Source of the DNA: Bathymodiolus brooksi
Taxonomy: Eukaryota; Mollusca; Bivalvia; Mytilida; Modiolidae
Reading direction: 5' to 3'
Length of the DNA stretch: 64,000 nt
Assembly (NCBI GenBank): GCA_963680875.1
Contig: OY804577.1
Span: 100,947,906 to 101,011,905, forward strand
Shown here: positions 1-12,454 of the stretch, piece after piece
Position numbering within the stretch: position 1 is the stretch's first letter
How the letters are laid out: each line of letters begins with the position of its first letter
Made by a program: the position numbers and the translations under genes
Notes under the pieces: generated by a model
Told to the model about the DNA's origin: nothing
Databases searched by the model: none
What the model saw: the letters and a program-made list of their open reading frames with translations, nothing else

Positions 1-129
1 ATCGTTTATTCATTCTTAATAGACAAATGACTCGATTGCTGAACAATACATTAGATAGAGCCTTCAACTAAAAGTGTCCGTATTGTAGGTAAAAATGTAT
101 ATGTTTTAGTCATGTAAATATGTCCATGG

Positions 130-369
130 TTACTTCCTAAAATTTCCATTTTCCAACATTTTATCATTTTGTCTGCCATGAAGACTAGTTAGTTGATATT
201 TTTCACCAAATAATATTAATGCAAACGTAGATGTCAAATTCAGTTCGCACGAAGCGTTTCTTGAAAAACCTGCATCAGGTACGATAGAAATGCCAAATAG
301 TTTAAACGTTTTAGGAACAAAAGCAAAAACAGAAAAAACAAGATAGTCAAAATTTATTTGTAGATTCAT
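130..369 (-). repeat. Degenerate dispersed repeat with hammerhead-like motif (Penelope-type end?)
   Basis: On the minus strand this translates to a piece containing RNASCELNLTSTF. A related piece, RNASCALNLMSTF, occurs on the + strand at 62782-62973, so both are copies of one dispersed repeat rather than a gene. The minus-strand core at 245-284 reads CTGATG...GAAAC...TTC. Its flanks TCGTAC and GTGCGA can pair over six positions with one G-U, as in helix I of a hammerhead ribozyme. Such ribozymes are known from the terminal repeats of Penelope-like elements. The core deviates from CTGATGA, so activity is doubtful. The family assignment is inference. Confidence 0.35.
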
Positions 370-604
370 GGTTATTATTTATTTATCCCTAGAGTAATGG
401 CCAATTATAAGCAGAACCTACATTCTTGGCTATTAGTCTCTTATTTACAGGCATTCACTGATCTTTGAACTCGTCGTGTTTGTCGTTTTAACTTCTGTGA
501 GAGTGGTCTTTTGGATTGAAGCGATATTAGACACGGTTTTTGTTTGGCTCATTGTTTTATTTTTGTCATCGGAGATTCATATAGCAAACACGTCGGTTTG
601 GAAT

Positions 605-760
605 TCCATTTAGGAGACAACTATATTGTATTTGAAAATTTCACGGCATCAATTGGAGATTTGACGCAACAGCGGAGCCAGTGAACGGATATTTGCGACC
701 ATGAAATCGACAATTGATGCCGTGAAATGTTCAAATACAATACAGTTATCTCCATTCTAA
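605..760. repeat. Foldback palindrome, arms about 44 bp
   Basis: The left arm (GGAGACAACTATATTG... from 613) is repeated inverted at 706-753 (...CAATACAGTTATCTCC). The arms share the core TTTCACGGCATCAATTG and enclose a spacer of about 50 bp. No coding content is seen. A single-arm, more diverged copy lies at about 872-952. Non-autonomous DNA-element (MITE) origin is likely but unproven. Confidence 0.6.
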
Positions 761-871
761 TGTAATCATGTGTATAGATGTGTATTGCCACATTATTGAC
801 AAGATGACGTAAGCGGTAATCAGCTGAAATTATAAAAAAAATATATCATGCTATTTCAACAGTGGAATTGA

Positions 872-952
872 TACCATGAAAATTACACCTTTAAATCGAC
901 AATTAATGCCGTGATTTTTTCCAAATACAACACAGTTGTCTCCATACTAATG
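872..952. repeat. Diverged single arm of the 605-760 foldback family
   Basis: The segment repeats the order of the right arm at 706-760 with substitutions: ATCGACAATTAATGCCGTGA, then a T-run, then CAAATACAACACAGTTGTCTCC and CTAATG. It indicates that this family is dispersed locally. Confidence 0.5.
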
Positions 953-1209
953 CAATCATGTTCATTGCCATATGATTGACAAGATGACGTATGCGGTAAT
1001 CGGCTAAAATATATCAAGATATTTCAACCGTGTAATTGATACCTTGAAAATTACAGCATTGTCCAATCACAAATCACAAACAACTACATTAGAATGTTCG
1101 ATATCAGCCAGCCACATTTATAGCTCTATCTCTCACACCAGTGCTTCAAATTCGTTTGGTTCCCTTCGTTCTCATATCTGTATTCAGCATATTGTGGTTT
1201 ATCAACGGA

Positions 1210-1316
1210 ATAGCAGGTCGGTGGTTTTCTCCTGGTACTCCGGTGTTCTCCACCAATAAAACAGACCTCCACGAAACAACTGAAATATTGTTGAAAGTGG
1301 CGTTAAACACCCATAA
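1210..1316 (-). repeat. Bivalve SINE-like repeat, truncated copy
   Basis: This is the reverse complement of the repeat seen in longer form at 12455, 13197, 27140 and 62050: GTGTTTAACGCCACTTTCAA, a CAATATTTCAG block, a TTTTATTGGTGGA block and an AACCACCGACCTG block. Only the first ~105 bases are recognisable. It is non-coding; the overlapping short reading frames are incidental. Confidence 0.75.
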
Positions 1317-1429
1317 CCTTAACCCTATCAACAGAATACCTCGTGTCGTTGTGGTTAACTAGTTTGTTGTTCATTACTGTTTAACTGTATATTCTCAGTG
1401 TTATATGACTTTGTTGTTTTAATTTCTAG

Positions 1430-1486
1430 GTATGACAACAGAGATCCCAGATCCATGTCCGTCTGATATTAATAAGAGTACAATAG
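1430..1486 (+). CDS. Receptor gene exon (extracellular, short, phase 1-1)
   Basis: This 57-bp exon is flanked by a consensus acceptor (TTAATTTCTAG) and donor (GTAAAT). Only one frame is open; it reads MTTEIPDPCPSDINKSTI with a split first and last codon. The exon is a multiple of three with phase 1-1, like the next two exons, which supports it as part of the same + strand gene. It probably encodes an extracellular linker with one Cys. No signal-peptide exon was found upstream, so the gene's 5' end is missing or unrecognised. The prediction is ab initio. Confidence 0.55.
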
Positions 1487-2903
1487 GTAAATACATATCT
1501 TACCAGCTCATTCTATCTTTAAAAAAGTTATTATTTCATCGTGAACACTGAAAACGCAGCATAAGATGTGTATGACTGCCTACTAATACAAACTGTGATG
1601 TGTAATATGTTGTTAAAGACTGTAAGAATGATAAAGTTGAAGTGCATAATCTAGTAGTTGCTATTAAATTGCAACTTGTAGGGTCAAGATATGTGTGAGA
1701 TATTGTATATGTTTCTTTATCCGGTTATCTAAAATGCAATTGCATCTAAAAAAAAAAAATGAATCCGCTCACATCTGGCAAATATTAAATTCTTCTTTTT
1801 AATTCCGGATTGTACATCCTTAATGCTGAACCCGTCAGCCCTCTAATCATACATAGGAAACTTTTTATTGATATTCAGAAATGATCTTACTCCTTCATAA
1901 AACCATAATGATATTTTTAAAGAAGTACATCGATGTTCGTCGTTGATTATTCGTTTGAAATGGAACCATTGACGTGACCCAATACTGGATTTTTATTGAT
2001 ATGGTATATCACTAGATTAAAAGAAACATACAACATGCATCTAATCATTTCAATCAAACTGGAGAAGTGATCGAAACGCTTAATTTTCAAACTATTCTAC
2101 GAGTTAAGCCTTCCATGCAGTCAATGGTATTTTTGCTCTTCAACCTTTTACGTAAACATTTGTTCATGGTTCGGTACATTGTGTTTGCTGAAGAATGCTT
2201 CTGGGTTGGATTTTAATAGTATTCTAAACCAGCTTAAATGAAATCGTAACACGCATCTACCATATCTACATACGGGTGGATTGTCCACTACTACATGGAA
2301 GGTCATATTTAAATAGAATGAAGGAATGCTGAAGTTATGATGATAATATATTCATTCGTATATCTAAGTTTCCCCTCTACACGCATTGAAAATGGTTCTC
2401 ATCATATCATCTACTAAAATAAACAGCTGGACCAAAAGTTGTTCAATTTCTACATTTGCTAAGTTTCTACACAGAAGTCAGTATTTGTTCCACAGGAACA
2501 CCAAAGTCACAAGCTAATATAGAAAAAGAGAATAAAAAAAACAAATATTGGAATGGAAATGAATTCAACAGTCTGTGGAAAGAAAAACAAACGGATTCAA
2601 CTTTTGTAGTAGTACTAATTTTCGATTTAACTGTATTTGTACAATACCTCGACGTTATCAAAAAACGACGTTAGAAATAATTGTTTATCTATTCAGTCGA
2701 TCATCAAAAGTTTAAATATGAATGTGAAATAAACTGATCTATCTAATGCTTGTGTTGATAGTTGATGTTGTTAATATAAAATTAATAAACAAATAAGATG
2801 TTAACGATGAAACGATATTCTCAAAACATATAATATACGGATTGTTTTCCTAACAATACGTGGAATAGCTATATTTATATATGTTTTAGTTGCTTTCTTA
2901 CAG

Positions 2904-3287
2904 TGGATATGTGTGAGTCACAATTTGCAAAAGAAGACGACACAAAGTCTGGAAACGTCATACTAGACAGTGTCGTATTACGTATAATGATACAAGACAA
3001 TTGTTTCTGTCGGGTGACGATAGACAATCAAATAGAACCAGTATCAATTGGTTTGAGAAAATTCGATGGTCTCACGTCATCAACACCAGTAGAAAATGAA
3101 TGTGGACTTGTAGTTGACATCAATCATATACCTGAAATGTCAACAGGAAATGTAATAGCTCCAATTGAATGTGTTGAGAACACTGATTATCGTAGTATAC
3201 CATTATTACTAAACAGTACTTTACAGTTTGAATCTAGAATAATAAATGGAACATTCACCCGGGGCTACTGTATGCAGATACAACGAG
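2904..3287 (+). CDS. Receptor gene exon: Cys-containing extracellular domain
   Basis: This 384-bp exon (128 codons, phase 1-1) sits between acceptor TTTCTTACAG and donor GTAACG. The frame is open throughout, begins VDMCESQF and ends YCMQIQR. Six Cys residues (CESQ, CFCRV, CGLVV, CVEN, CMQI) and N-glycosylation sequons (NST, NGT) suggest a secreted, disulfide-bonded domain. I do not recognise the fold; a CUB-like or other beta-sandwich domain is possible. Its phase joins the exon at 1430 to the stalk exon at 5114. The ligand is unknown. Confidence 0.7.
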
Positions 3288-5113
3288 GTAACGCATCATT
3301 ATTATTTATAAATTAGAAATATCAATATTATTATGAACATAACATACCTAAACTGCATTAATCAGCCATTATAGCACTCACCACCTGCAAAACACAGCAA
3401 ATCAATTTCTATTGGGTTGTATAAATATAGATTATTACATGGCATTTTTCATTTCTTACCCTTTATCAGTCCTAGGTCATGATATCAACCCGAGAACAGA
3501 TATGCTTAAGGAATGATATATGAACGAGGGCTGTTAAAGGGTATAATATGAAAATTGACATGTAATGATATATGTTTATCATATATTTCAACAGAGGAAA
3601 TAACTGATTTGTAACAAAAATGTTTAGTGAGTTTTGGATAGAATTAAATTCATCAAAAACATGTAGGTATAGAACAAGAATTGTATCGTTTTAATATGCA
3701 AATCCAATAAATGCACTTTCAATATTATAAGAGATAAAATTGGCAGTAATAATAACTTTCTGTGCAAATATTCAATGAAACAGCTTAATCCGCCGTATTT
3801 GTAAAAAAAACAGTTTTCCAGAAATTACGAACATTGACGGAAAAGCATGTAATAGCATTCCTAAGGCAGTTAATAAACTTGATCTATCAGCCCTCTGGGG
3901 TCATTCTTGTGAGACTGGGTTAAATAAACATGATTCCTCTTATTATTCTAAACAAAACTCAAAGTTTCATCACAAGTTAAAATGTTACCTATATAAGTAT
4001 ATATTAAACATAATCCATCATCTTAAGTTAAAACAAATAATAATTATTTATCAATGCAGTTTTATAATTGTATTATCCATAGACTAACTACGGTCAGGTA
4101 AAGGATATGCATTTGGGATGCAACTGCTGGACTGAGTATAAATCAATATAATTAGTAAAACACAAAACACAGACACCGTGAGAACAATTCCAAATGATTT
4201 GTACAGGCACTTCAAACAAACATGGCGGGTTTAAGCTCCTCCCATCTAACTGAATCGAAGAGGACAAGTTAGTTTTTTTTCCACTTGTCAGTAAAATGCC
4301 AGTTGTCATTTAGTAACGGTTTACCTGCTTTCTTGTTGAGAACGCTTAGGCTTTAGAACCAATTTATGTATTCTTCGTGATGCAGAAGTTGTCATATAAT
4401 ATTAGTTCAAATCAAGAGAACATATGACCTTACTAATCATTTAATCATTAGATAGACCACAAGGCCAACGTAAGACATAATAGAGGAACAATAATCAGCT
4501 TTGAACGGCAATTTAATTGTCAACGACATCTGTTTTCATATGTAGTCAAATCATCGAATACATTTCAACAATATAAACTCGATACGCAATTGAAGAAGTC
4601 TCTTTGCCATATAGTTTGGTAGAGGGCTAATCATTGATATCAAATATGAGGTAAATGTTTATGTTTTTGTTCGATTGCATTTCTTCGCCATCAATATACA
4701 TCGGTAGATCTGCATGAATGTGGTTGTGAATGTTGAACGCCAATATGAATTATATATCAGTAGTTTCGGAAGCCGGTGAAACCACCGACTTGTCGCAAGT
4801 TAGGAACAAGTTTTATCACATAAAGATGTAGTAAGATGTAGACCCGTGATGAACGCGAATCGAACTCACAACTTTATTGGTGGTACATATACAAAATGTA
4901 GTTCTTGATTGCAATGGTAAATTTGAATATAGCTGCCATACGTCAGTTACCCCTAAATATGTCTGTCTGCAAGCTGTCCATAAACAAATGTATATAATAC
5001 ATACACTGTTTTAACGCTATGTCTGTTATTCTACACCAGAGCATATAAAATATAGTAACCATCCCAGTCCATTCGCTTATATTATACATTATCATCGCAT
5101 GACAACATTTCAG
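3288..5113 (+). other. Intron, no gene seen
   Basis: AT-rich intron between receptor exons. Apart from a degenerate SINE-like copy near 4770-4955 I see no supported coding segment, promoter or structured RNA. Confidence 0.6.
4770..4955 (+). repeat. Degenerate bivalve SINE-like repeat
   Basis: Blocks in the same order as the fuller copies: GAAACCACCGACTTGTCGCA, then ACAAGTTTTATCACATAA, then AATCGAACTCACAACTTTA, then CATACG. The 5' half is missing and the 3' half is diverged, so this is an old copy inside the receptor intron. Confidence 0.55.
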
Positions 5114-5356
5114 ATAGCAATACTAGCTCTTCACAAGTTTTACAAATTCATTGTGATGCTCCAACAACACAACAGACAACCCGCCAGATAATACAATCTG
5201 ATCAAACGACTGATACTTCAGGTACTGTTGAATATCCAGCATCTACATCTCCACACATGACTGATTTTGAGAAATCAAGTACACCGACAACAACAGGAAT
5301 TACTACTCCAAAGACAGATACATCTACAAAGGTTGACAATCTAGCAATGACTACAG
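5114..5356 (+). CDS. Receptor gene exon: Thr/Ser-rich mucin-like stalk
   Basis: This 243-bp exon (81 codons, phase 1-1) lies between ACATTTCAG and GTAAGT. The product is dominated by Thr, Ser and Pro (for example STPTTTGITTPKTDTSTK), with one Cys (HCDAP). That composition is typical of an O-glycosylated juxtamembrane stalk. The next exon in phase is the transmembrane exon at 12826, more than 7 kb away. The intron was expanded by the tandem array and LINE between them. Confidence 0.7.
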
Positions 5357-5479
5357 GTAAGTTTATAATTGTAAATACAGTAAATCATGACATTGCTAAA
5401 GATAAGTATAAATGAAATACATTTTGAATGTCAATTTTAAATTGGAACTAGGAAGAACTGTTTTAGATACCTAAAACTT

Positions 5480-8400
5480 ATGTCTCCCTTTAATGCGGCC
5501 ATCTGTACAACAACCTATCTCGAAAGACAAAAATGTTATAACCCGGACAAGAAAATACTATTTAAAAAACAATTATTTGACCTTGAGGTCAAAAGTCAAG
5601 GTCCCATGAAAGTCATTACGGTACGCGGCAAACGCCTTATGGTCATGCACCCACATACCAAATATCATTGACCTATCTCGAAAGACAAAAATATTATGGC
5701 CCGGACAAGAAAATATATTTACAAAACAATTATTTGACCTTGAGGTCAAAGATCAAGGCCCCACGAAGGTCATTACGGTATGCGGCACACTGTCTTATGG
5801 TCATGTACCCACATACCAAATAAATACTATTTAAGAAACAATTATTTGACCTTGAGATCAAAGGTCAAGGACCAACGAAGGTCATTGCGGTACTGGAAAC
5901 ACCGCCTTATGGTCATGCACCCACATACCAAATACCATTGACCTATCTGGAAAGACAAAAATATTATGGCCCGGACAAGAAAATACTATTTAAAAAACAA
6001 TTATATGACCTTGAGGTCAAAGATCAAGGCCCCACGAAGGTCATTACGGTATGCGACACATTGTCTTATGGTCATGTACCCACATACCAAATAAATACTA
6101 TTTAAGAAACAATTATTTGTCCTTCAGGTCAAAGGCCAAGGTCCCACGAAGGTCATTGCGGTACACGAAACACCGCCTTATGGTCATGCACCCACATAGC
6201 AAATATCATTGACCTATCTCGAAAGACAAAAATATTATGGCCCGGACAAGAAAATACTATTTAAAAAACAATTATATGACCTTGAGGTCAAAGGTCAAGG
6301 TCTCACGAAGGTCATTACTGTACGCGACACACTACCTTATGGTCATGCACCCACATACGAAATAGCATTGACCTATCTCGAAAGACAAAAATATTATGGC
6401 CCGGACAAGAAAATACTATTTTAAAAACAATTATTTGACCTTGAGGTCAAAGGTCAAGGTCCCAAGAAGGTCATAACGGTATGCGACACACCGCCTTATG
6501 GTCATGCACCCACATACCAAATAAATACTATTTAAGAAACAATTATTTGACCTTCGGGTCATAGGTCAAGGTCCCACGAAGGTCATTGCGGTACGCGAAC
6601 CACCGCCTTATGGTCATGCACCCACATAGCAAATATCATTGACCTATCTCGAAAGACAAAAATATTATGGCCCGGACAAGAAAATACTATTTAAAAAACA
6701 ATTATTTGACCTTGAGGTCAAAGGTCAAGGTGCCACGAAGGTCATTACGGTACGCGACACACTACCTTATGGTCATGCACCCACATACGAAATAGCATTG
6801 ACCTATCTCGAAAGGCCAAAATATTATGGCCCGGACAAGAAAATACTATTTTAAAAACAATTATTTGACCTTGAGGTGAAAGGTCAAGGTCCCACGAAGG
6901 TCATTACGGTATGCGACACACCGCCTTATGGTCATGCACCCACATACCAAATAAATACTATTTAAGAAACAATTATTTGACCTTCAGGTCAAAGGTCAAG
7001 GTCCCACGAAGGTCATTGCGGAACGCGAAACACCGCCTTATGGTCATGCACCCACATAGCAAATATCATTGACCTATCTCGAAAGACAAAAATATTATGG
7101 CCCGGACAAGAAAATACTATTTAAAAAACAATTATATGACCTTGAGGTCAAAGGTCAAGGTCTCACGAAGGTCATTACGGGACGCGACACACTACCTTAT
7201 GGTCATGCACCCACATACGAAATAGCATTGACCTATCTCGAAAGACAAAAATATTATAGCCCGGACAAGAAAATACTATTTTAAAAACAATTATTTGACC
7301 TTGAGGTCAAAGGTCAAGGTCCCAGGAAGGTCATTACGGTATGCGACACACCGCCTTATGGTCATGCACCCACATACCAAATAAATACTATTTAAGAAAC
7401 AATTATTTGACCTTCAGGTCAAAGGTCAAGGTCCCACGAAGGTCAATGCGGTACGCGAAACATCGCCTTATGGTCATGCACCCACATAGCAAATATCATT
7501 GACCTATCTCGAAAGACAAAAATATTATGGCCCGGACAAGAAAATACAATTAAAAAAACAATTATTTGACCTTGAGGTCAAAAGTCAAGGTCCCACGAAG
7601 GTCATTACGGTACGCGACACACTACCTTATGGTCATGCACCCACATACGAAATAGCATTGACCTATCTCGAAAGACAAAAATATTATGGCCCGGACAAGA
7701 AAATACTATTCTAAAAACAATTATTTGACCTTCAGGTCAAAGGTCAAGGTCCCACGAAGGTCATTACGGTATGCGACACACCGCCTTATGGTCATGCACC
7801 CACATACCAAATAAATACTATTTAAAAAACAATTATTTGACCTTGAGGTCAAGGTCCCACGAAGGTCATTACGATACGCGACACACCGCCTTATGGTCAT
7901 GCACCCACATACCAAATATCATTGACCTATCTCGAAAGACAAAAATATTATGGCCCGGACAAGAAAATACTATTTAAAAAACAATTATTTGACCTTGAGG
8001 TCAAAGGTCAAGGTCCCACGAAGGTCATTACGGTATGCGACACACTATCTTATGGTCATGTACCCACATACCAAATAAATACTATTTAAGAAACAATTAT
8101 TTGACCTTCAGGTCAAAGGTCAAGGTCCCACGAAGGTCATTGCGGTACGCGAAACACCGCTTTATGGTCATGCACCCACATACTAAATACCATTGACCTA
8201 TCTCGAAAGACAAAAATATTATGGCCCGGACAAGAAAATACTATTTAAAAAACAATTATTTGACCTTGAGGTCAAAGGTCAAGGTCCCATGAAGGTCATT
8301 ACGGTACGCGACACACTGTTTTATTGTCATGCACCCACATACCAAATATCATTGACCTATCTCGAAAGTCAAATATATTATGGCCCGGACAAGAAAATAC

Positions 8401-8766
8401 TATTTAAAAAACAATTATTTGACCTTGAGGTCAAAGGTCAAGGTCCCACGAAGGTCATTACGGTACGCGACACGCCGCCTTATGGACATGCACCCACATA
8501 CCAAATAAATTCTATTTAAAAAACAATTATTTGACCTTGAGGTCAAGGTCCCACAAAGGTCATTACGAAACGCGACACACCGCCTTATGGTCACGCACCC
8601 ACATACCAAATATCATTGACTTATCTCGAAAGACAAAAATGTTATGGCCCGGACAAGAAAATATTATTTAAAAAACGATTATTTGACCTTGAGGTCAAAT
8701 GTCAAGGTCCCACGAAGGTCATTACAGTATGCGACACACCACCTTATGGTTATGCACCCACATATC
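5480..8766. repeat. Higher-order tandem array, 430-bp period, units of ~160/155/115 bp
   Basis: The block ATTGACCTATCTCGAAAGAC is followed by TATGGCCCGGACAAGAAAAT, the palindrome TGACCTTGAGGTCA, AGGTCAAAGGTCAAGG, CACGAAGGTCATTACGG and CTTATGGTCATGCACCCACA. A shorter unit starts at AAATACTATTTAAGAAACAA. Three units form a 430-bp higher-order repeat, with equivalent points at 6209, 6639, 7069 and 7499; the register changes after 7900. Open frames of about 70 codons recur only because the unit repeats. The outer edge starts with TATGTCTCCC, which recurs inverted-paired at 11429-11453. The array is thus probably the core of a transposable element. Comparison with the tandem-core pearl/HINE elements of bivalves is inference. 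Confidence 0.85.
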
Positions 8767-11319
8767 CCCTCTACGAAATCCTAATGATATAGTTACCAGT
8801 AATTTGTCCTATGAAGGCGTCGAGAAATGTGAGATATTAAATAAATATTTTTGTTCTATAACAGATTTAGAAGATGATGAGATAGATCTCCCTGATTTTG
8901 ATGATAGGGGTTGTAATACTTTAACTACAATAGTAGTGTGTGAACAAGATGTAATTGACGTTCTAAATATCTTGGATCCCAATAAAGCTGTTGGACCTGA
9001 TATTATTAGTAATAAAATGTTAATTGCTGTTAAGAACGAAGTTGCAAAGCCATTGTCTTTACTATTTAACAAATCTTTTCAATATAAAATATTTCCTAAC
9101 AACTGGAAAATTGCATTTATAATTCCGTTATATAAAAGGGGCGACAAGTCTTTGCCGTCAAATTATAAACCAGTATCTCCTTTCATGCGTGAGCAAATGT
9201 ATTGAAAAAATAGCTTTCAAATATATCTTCAACCACTTAATATTTAACAGCCTTCTCTATAAGTTTCAATCTGGCTTCCTTCCAGGATATTCTACAACTC
9301 ATCAACTAGTTGAATTATATCATAATATTTTGCTTGCATTAGATAACAAAGAAATGACTAGTATTACTTTTGCTGACGTGAGCAAAGCTTTTGATCGAGT
9401 TTGGATTAGAGGTCTCATTTTAAAGCTGGAAAGGTATGGTGTAAAGGGAGAATTATTGTGTTGGTTGAAAAGTTACTTAAGTAATAGATGTCAAAGGTTA
9501 GATGTTAAAGATGCAATTTCTAGTGTTGGAGAGCTCACGGCTGGTGTGCCCCAGGGGTCAGTATTGGGCCCCTTGTTATTTCTTATATTTATAAATGATA
9601 TAGCGAATGACATGCTAGGTCTTGGTAGACTGTTTGCTGATGACACGTCAATTGGACATACCGCGCATGATGAAAATACACTAAAAAATATGATAAATAT
9701 TGATCTCAAATATATTCAAAAATGGTCAAGAAGATGGCTTGTAAAATTAAACCCAAGTAAGACTGATATTATGGTTTTCAATGCTAATAATCAGCAGAAC
9801 GACTTGACTTTTGATTTTAATAGTACACTTATTCAAACAGTAAACACTCACAAACATCTAGGAGTAATTGTTAGTTGTGATTGTAAGTGGACTAAACATA
9901 TTAATACCATAATTGAAAGAGCTTCAAAACAATTAAATATTTTGAGAAAATTAAAATTTAAACTTAATAGGCAATATCTGCAAAATATCTATATTACATT
10001 TATTAGACCTATATTAGAATATGGATCTGAAGTGTGGGATAATTGTGGAGCTGTCCACTCTGATAGATTGGAAAAAGTACAAACTGAAGCTGCTCGAATA
10101 GTAACAGGGCTTACTTCATATGCTAGCTTAGATTCTATTTATTGTGAAACTGGGTGGGAAAAGTTAACTGTAAGACGGGAAGTTAAAAAACTTAACTTAT
10201 TTTATAAAATCATAAATAATGAAGCCCCAGAATATTTATCAAGAGTTAATACCCCCAACAGTTGCCGAATCAAATAACTATAATCTACGAAATCGTCATA
10301 ATATAAGTCAACCAGCAAACAGACCATCATCATACCAAAACTCACTCTTTCCGTCGACTATTAAGACTTGGAATACCCTTGATTTAAATATTCGTGAGGT
10401 TCCAACCTTTTTCACATTAAAAAAAAGGCTACAATTTATATATTTTAGAAATAAGAAAATACCATGTTATTTTTCGTCAGGTGACAGATACTTGAATGTT
10501 TTGCAAAGTAGGTTAAGAAATAGATGTAGTGCATTAAATAGTGATTTATATCGTGCTAATTTGATTCCGAATGCATTATGTTCATGTGGAAAATCGGATG
10601 AAACTGCAAAACATTTTTTATTACATTGTAAAAATTATATTGTACAAAGAAATATTTGTCTTATAGGAATTCGAGAAATTAGTAGTGATTTACCAATAGA
10701 TGAGCTTACTTTATTATTTGGCAATGAAATTCTCAACGACGAAAAAAATACACAAATTTTCTTACAAGTTCAAAAATTCATTCAAAACACAGGGTCGTTT
10801 CACAATAAATTGACTACTGTATGAGAATGTGTGCTGATGTTTATATTGTTTACCGTTCACGACTGACCTCGAAAGTTTATTTCTATTGTTCTTTTTTTCT
10901 TTTCCTTTCTTTTTTTTCTTTTTGTTTACAACAGTATGCGACAATGGATAACTCATCTTTAATACCATATTATAATACACAAAATGAACTAAAAGTACTT
11001 ACATTTGGAGAAATAATGTATTATCAATCCAATAACTTAACAACACGTGCTATAAGTCTATGTCCCAGTTTTCTTTTTTTATACTCGGGTCTGTTTGATT
11101 GGTTACATTTAATGGTATTTCATTGTTGCATTCTGCTTTATTGCTATATTTTTTGTTTCATGTTTTCATGCGAAAAGTTTAGAGAAATAATGTAATAATA
11201 ATGCTTATCATATTGTATATTGTATATTATATGTATATGGAGAAGACAATACTAAGTTGAAAAACTTGTGTCTGATTCTTTTGTCATTATTTAGACAATA
11301 AAATATGTTTAAAATAAAA
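8767..11319 (+). pseudogene. 5'-truncated LINE (Jockey/CR1/I-type reverse transcriptase)
   Basis: The RT is read in three frames (8767-9185, 9189-10275, 10219-10824). It starts within the N-terminal RT linker, so the endonuclease is missing. Visible motifs are PNKAVGPD, SNYKPVS, FADVSKAFDRVW, GVPQGSVLGPLLF and LFADDTSI (catalytic FADD). A thumb region EKVQTEAARIVTGL follows, and then a C-terminal Cys/His motif CSCGK...HFLLHC. Two frame breaks, near 9183 and 10250, inactivate it. The 3' end is a tail with GGAGAAGAC...ACTTGTGTCTGA...AATAAAATATG. It sits inside the tandem-repeat element: ACCCACATA precedes it and CCAAATATAATTGACC follows. The C-terminal half keeps good conservation, so the insertion is not ancient. 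Confidence 0.85.
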
Positions 11320-11455
11320 CCAAATATAATTGACCTATCTGGAAAGACAAAAAAGTTATGGTCCGGACAAGCTTCGCTGAGAAGAAGCAGAAGAAGCGGA
11401 AGAAAAAATCAGACTAAAACAATATGTCTCCCTTCGTTCGAAGGGGAGATATAAT
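11320..11455. repeat. Right flank of the tandem-repeat element, ending in a hairpin
   Basis: The first bases continue the array unit interrupted at 8766 (CAAATATAATTGACCTATCT, then a TATGGTCCGGACAAG block). A unique segment GCTTCGCTGAGAAGAAGCAG follows. The end, at 11429-11453, is a hairpin with arms ATGTCTCCCTT and AAGGGGAGATAT. This defines the far edge of the element whose near edge is at about 5480. Confidence 0.65.
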
Positions 11456-12454
11456 ATCTTAATTTAATATATTTAACAAGAGTATAATAAAATAAATGAA
11501 AGTATCGCATAAGAAAACTTCTCAAGAACTACGTGTACTAATCAATTTCAGTAATCAATGATAAATCTCATTTTTGTTCAATTCCGTGGAATAATGTATA
11601 ATTGTTCCACATACTTTTCTGGTTTAGTTTTTATAAATGTCAAGGTCAGAAGACACTGGACACTCATTCTGTGTTATGGTAGGTGATTGGCATAAACAGG
11701 TGGCATTTGACATATTCATTCCGATGTATGGTTACGGACCATTAGTCTCTCATTGTTTTGTGATATAAATAGGTTCATTATGCTGTTAATTTGAGGTATG
11801 GGAAATGCCCATCGAACACTCATCTTGAGGTATGCACCATTTAATTTTAGGTATGGCTACGGGTTTATGTAAAGCCCGATGATACTGGACATCATCTAGT
11901 GGTACCACAATGGAGCATTGGACACTTTAGTTGAATAGCCATGTCCATTGAACTCTCATTATAAATGATGGACAGAGGTTATTTGGCACTCATCCTGAAC
12001 TATTTCCAAGAGAAAAGGGGGCATTTAAAGCTCTATTTGAAAAATATTGAGGGAGAGACTTGTCGACCCAAAGTAATTTATGGCATGGTCCGGTCTATTG
12101 GACATTCTGCTTGCGACTGAATAAGATATGTTACCAGTCTAATGATCCATGACAATTGCAGAATTAGTTGTCAATGCCTCTCATCAAGAGTGTCCATACC
12201 ACAACATGCTTATCTTACCATTCCTCAAAGTTAATTTAAAACATCCCTGCCATGCCTCAGAATGAGTATTGCCAAGGGTCATTTAGGGCAACACACGGGT
12301 TTCAGCAATGATAATCTTAGTGGGCTTCGTGTAGTGTTCAGTCGATCATTGTTTGTCTTTAAGTCGTTCTTCTCTTGGTCATTGTATTGTGTGTCTTTCG
12401 AGTTTCTACTCCTGGTTACGCTTTTATACCATTTCAAGACAGCTTGTTTGTTTG
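11456..12454. other. No gene seen (receptor intron)
   Basis: AT-rich intronic sequence. Phrases such as GGACACTCAT recur loosely between 11650 and 12000, suggesting an old decayed repeat. The stretch at 12320-12430 resembles a T-rich dispersed mussel-type repeat. No supported coding segment. Confidence 0.5.

Noticed and set aside
6209..8519. Series of ~70-codon open frames (TYLERQKYYGPDKKILF and similar) as a repeated protein
   Set aside because: They recur because the 430-bp repeat unit lacks stops in that frame. Both strands give such frames, and stops cut them at the unit ends.
7721..8609. Minus-strand frames with VCGCMTIRRCVAYRNDL
   Set aside because: Shadow of the tandem array. This phrase is familiar from repeat-derived predicted proteins in bivalves and is not a gene.
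5480..8766. CRISPR-like array
   Set aside because: No short repeats with unique spacers; whole units are homologous, and the genome is eukaryotic.
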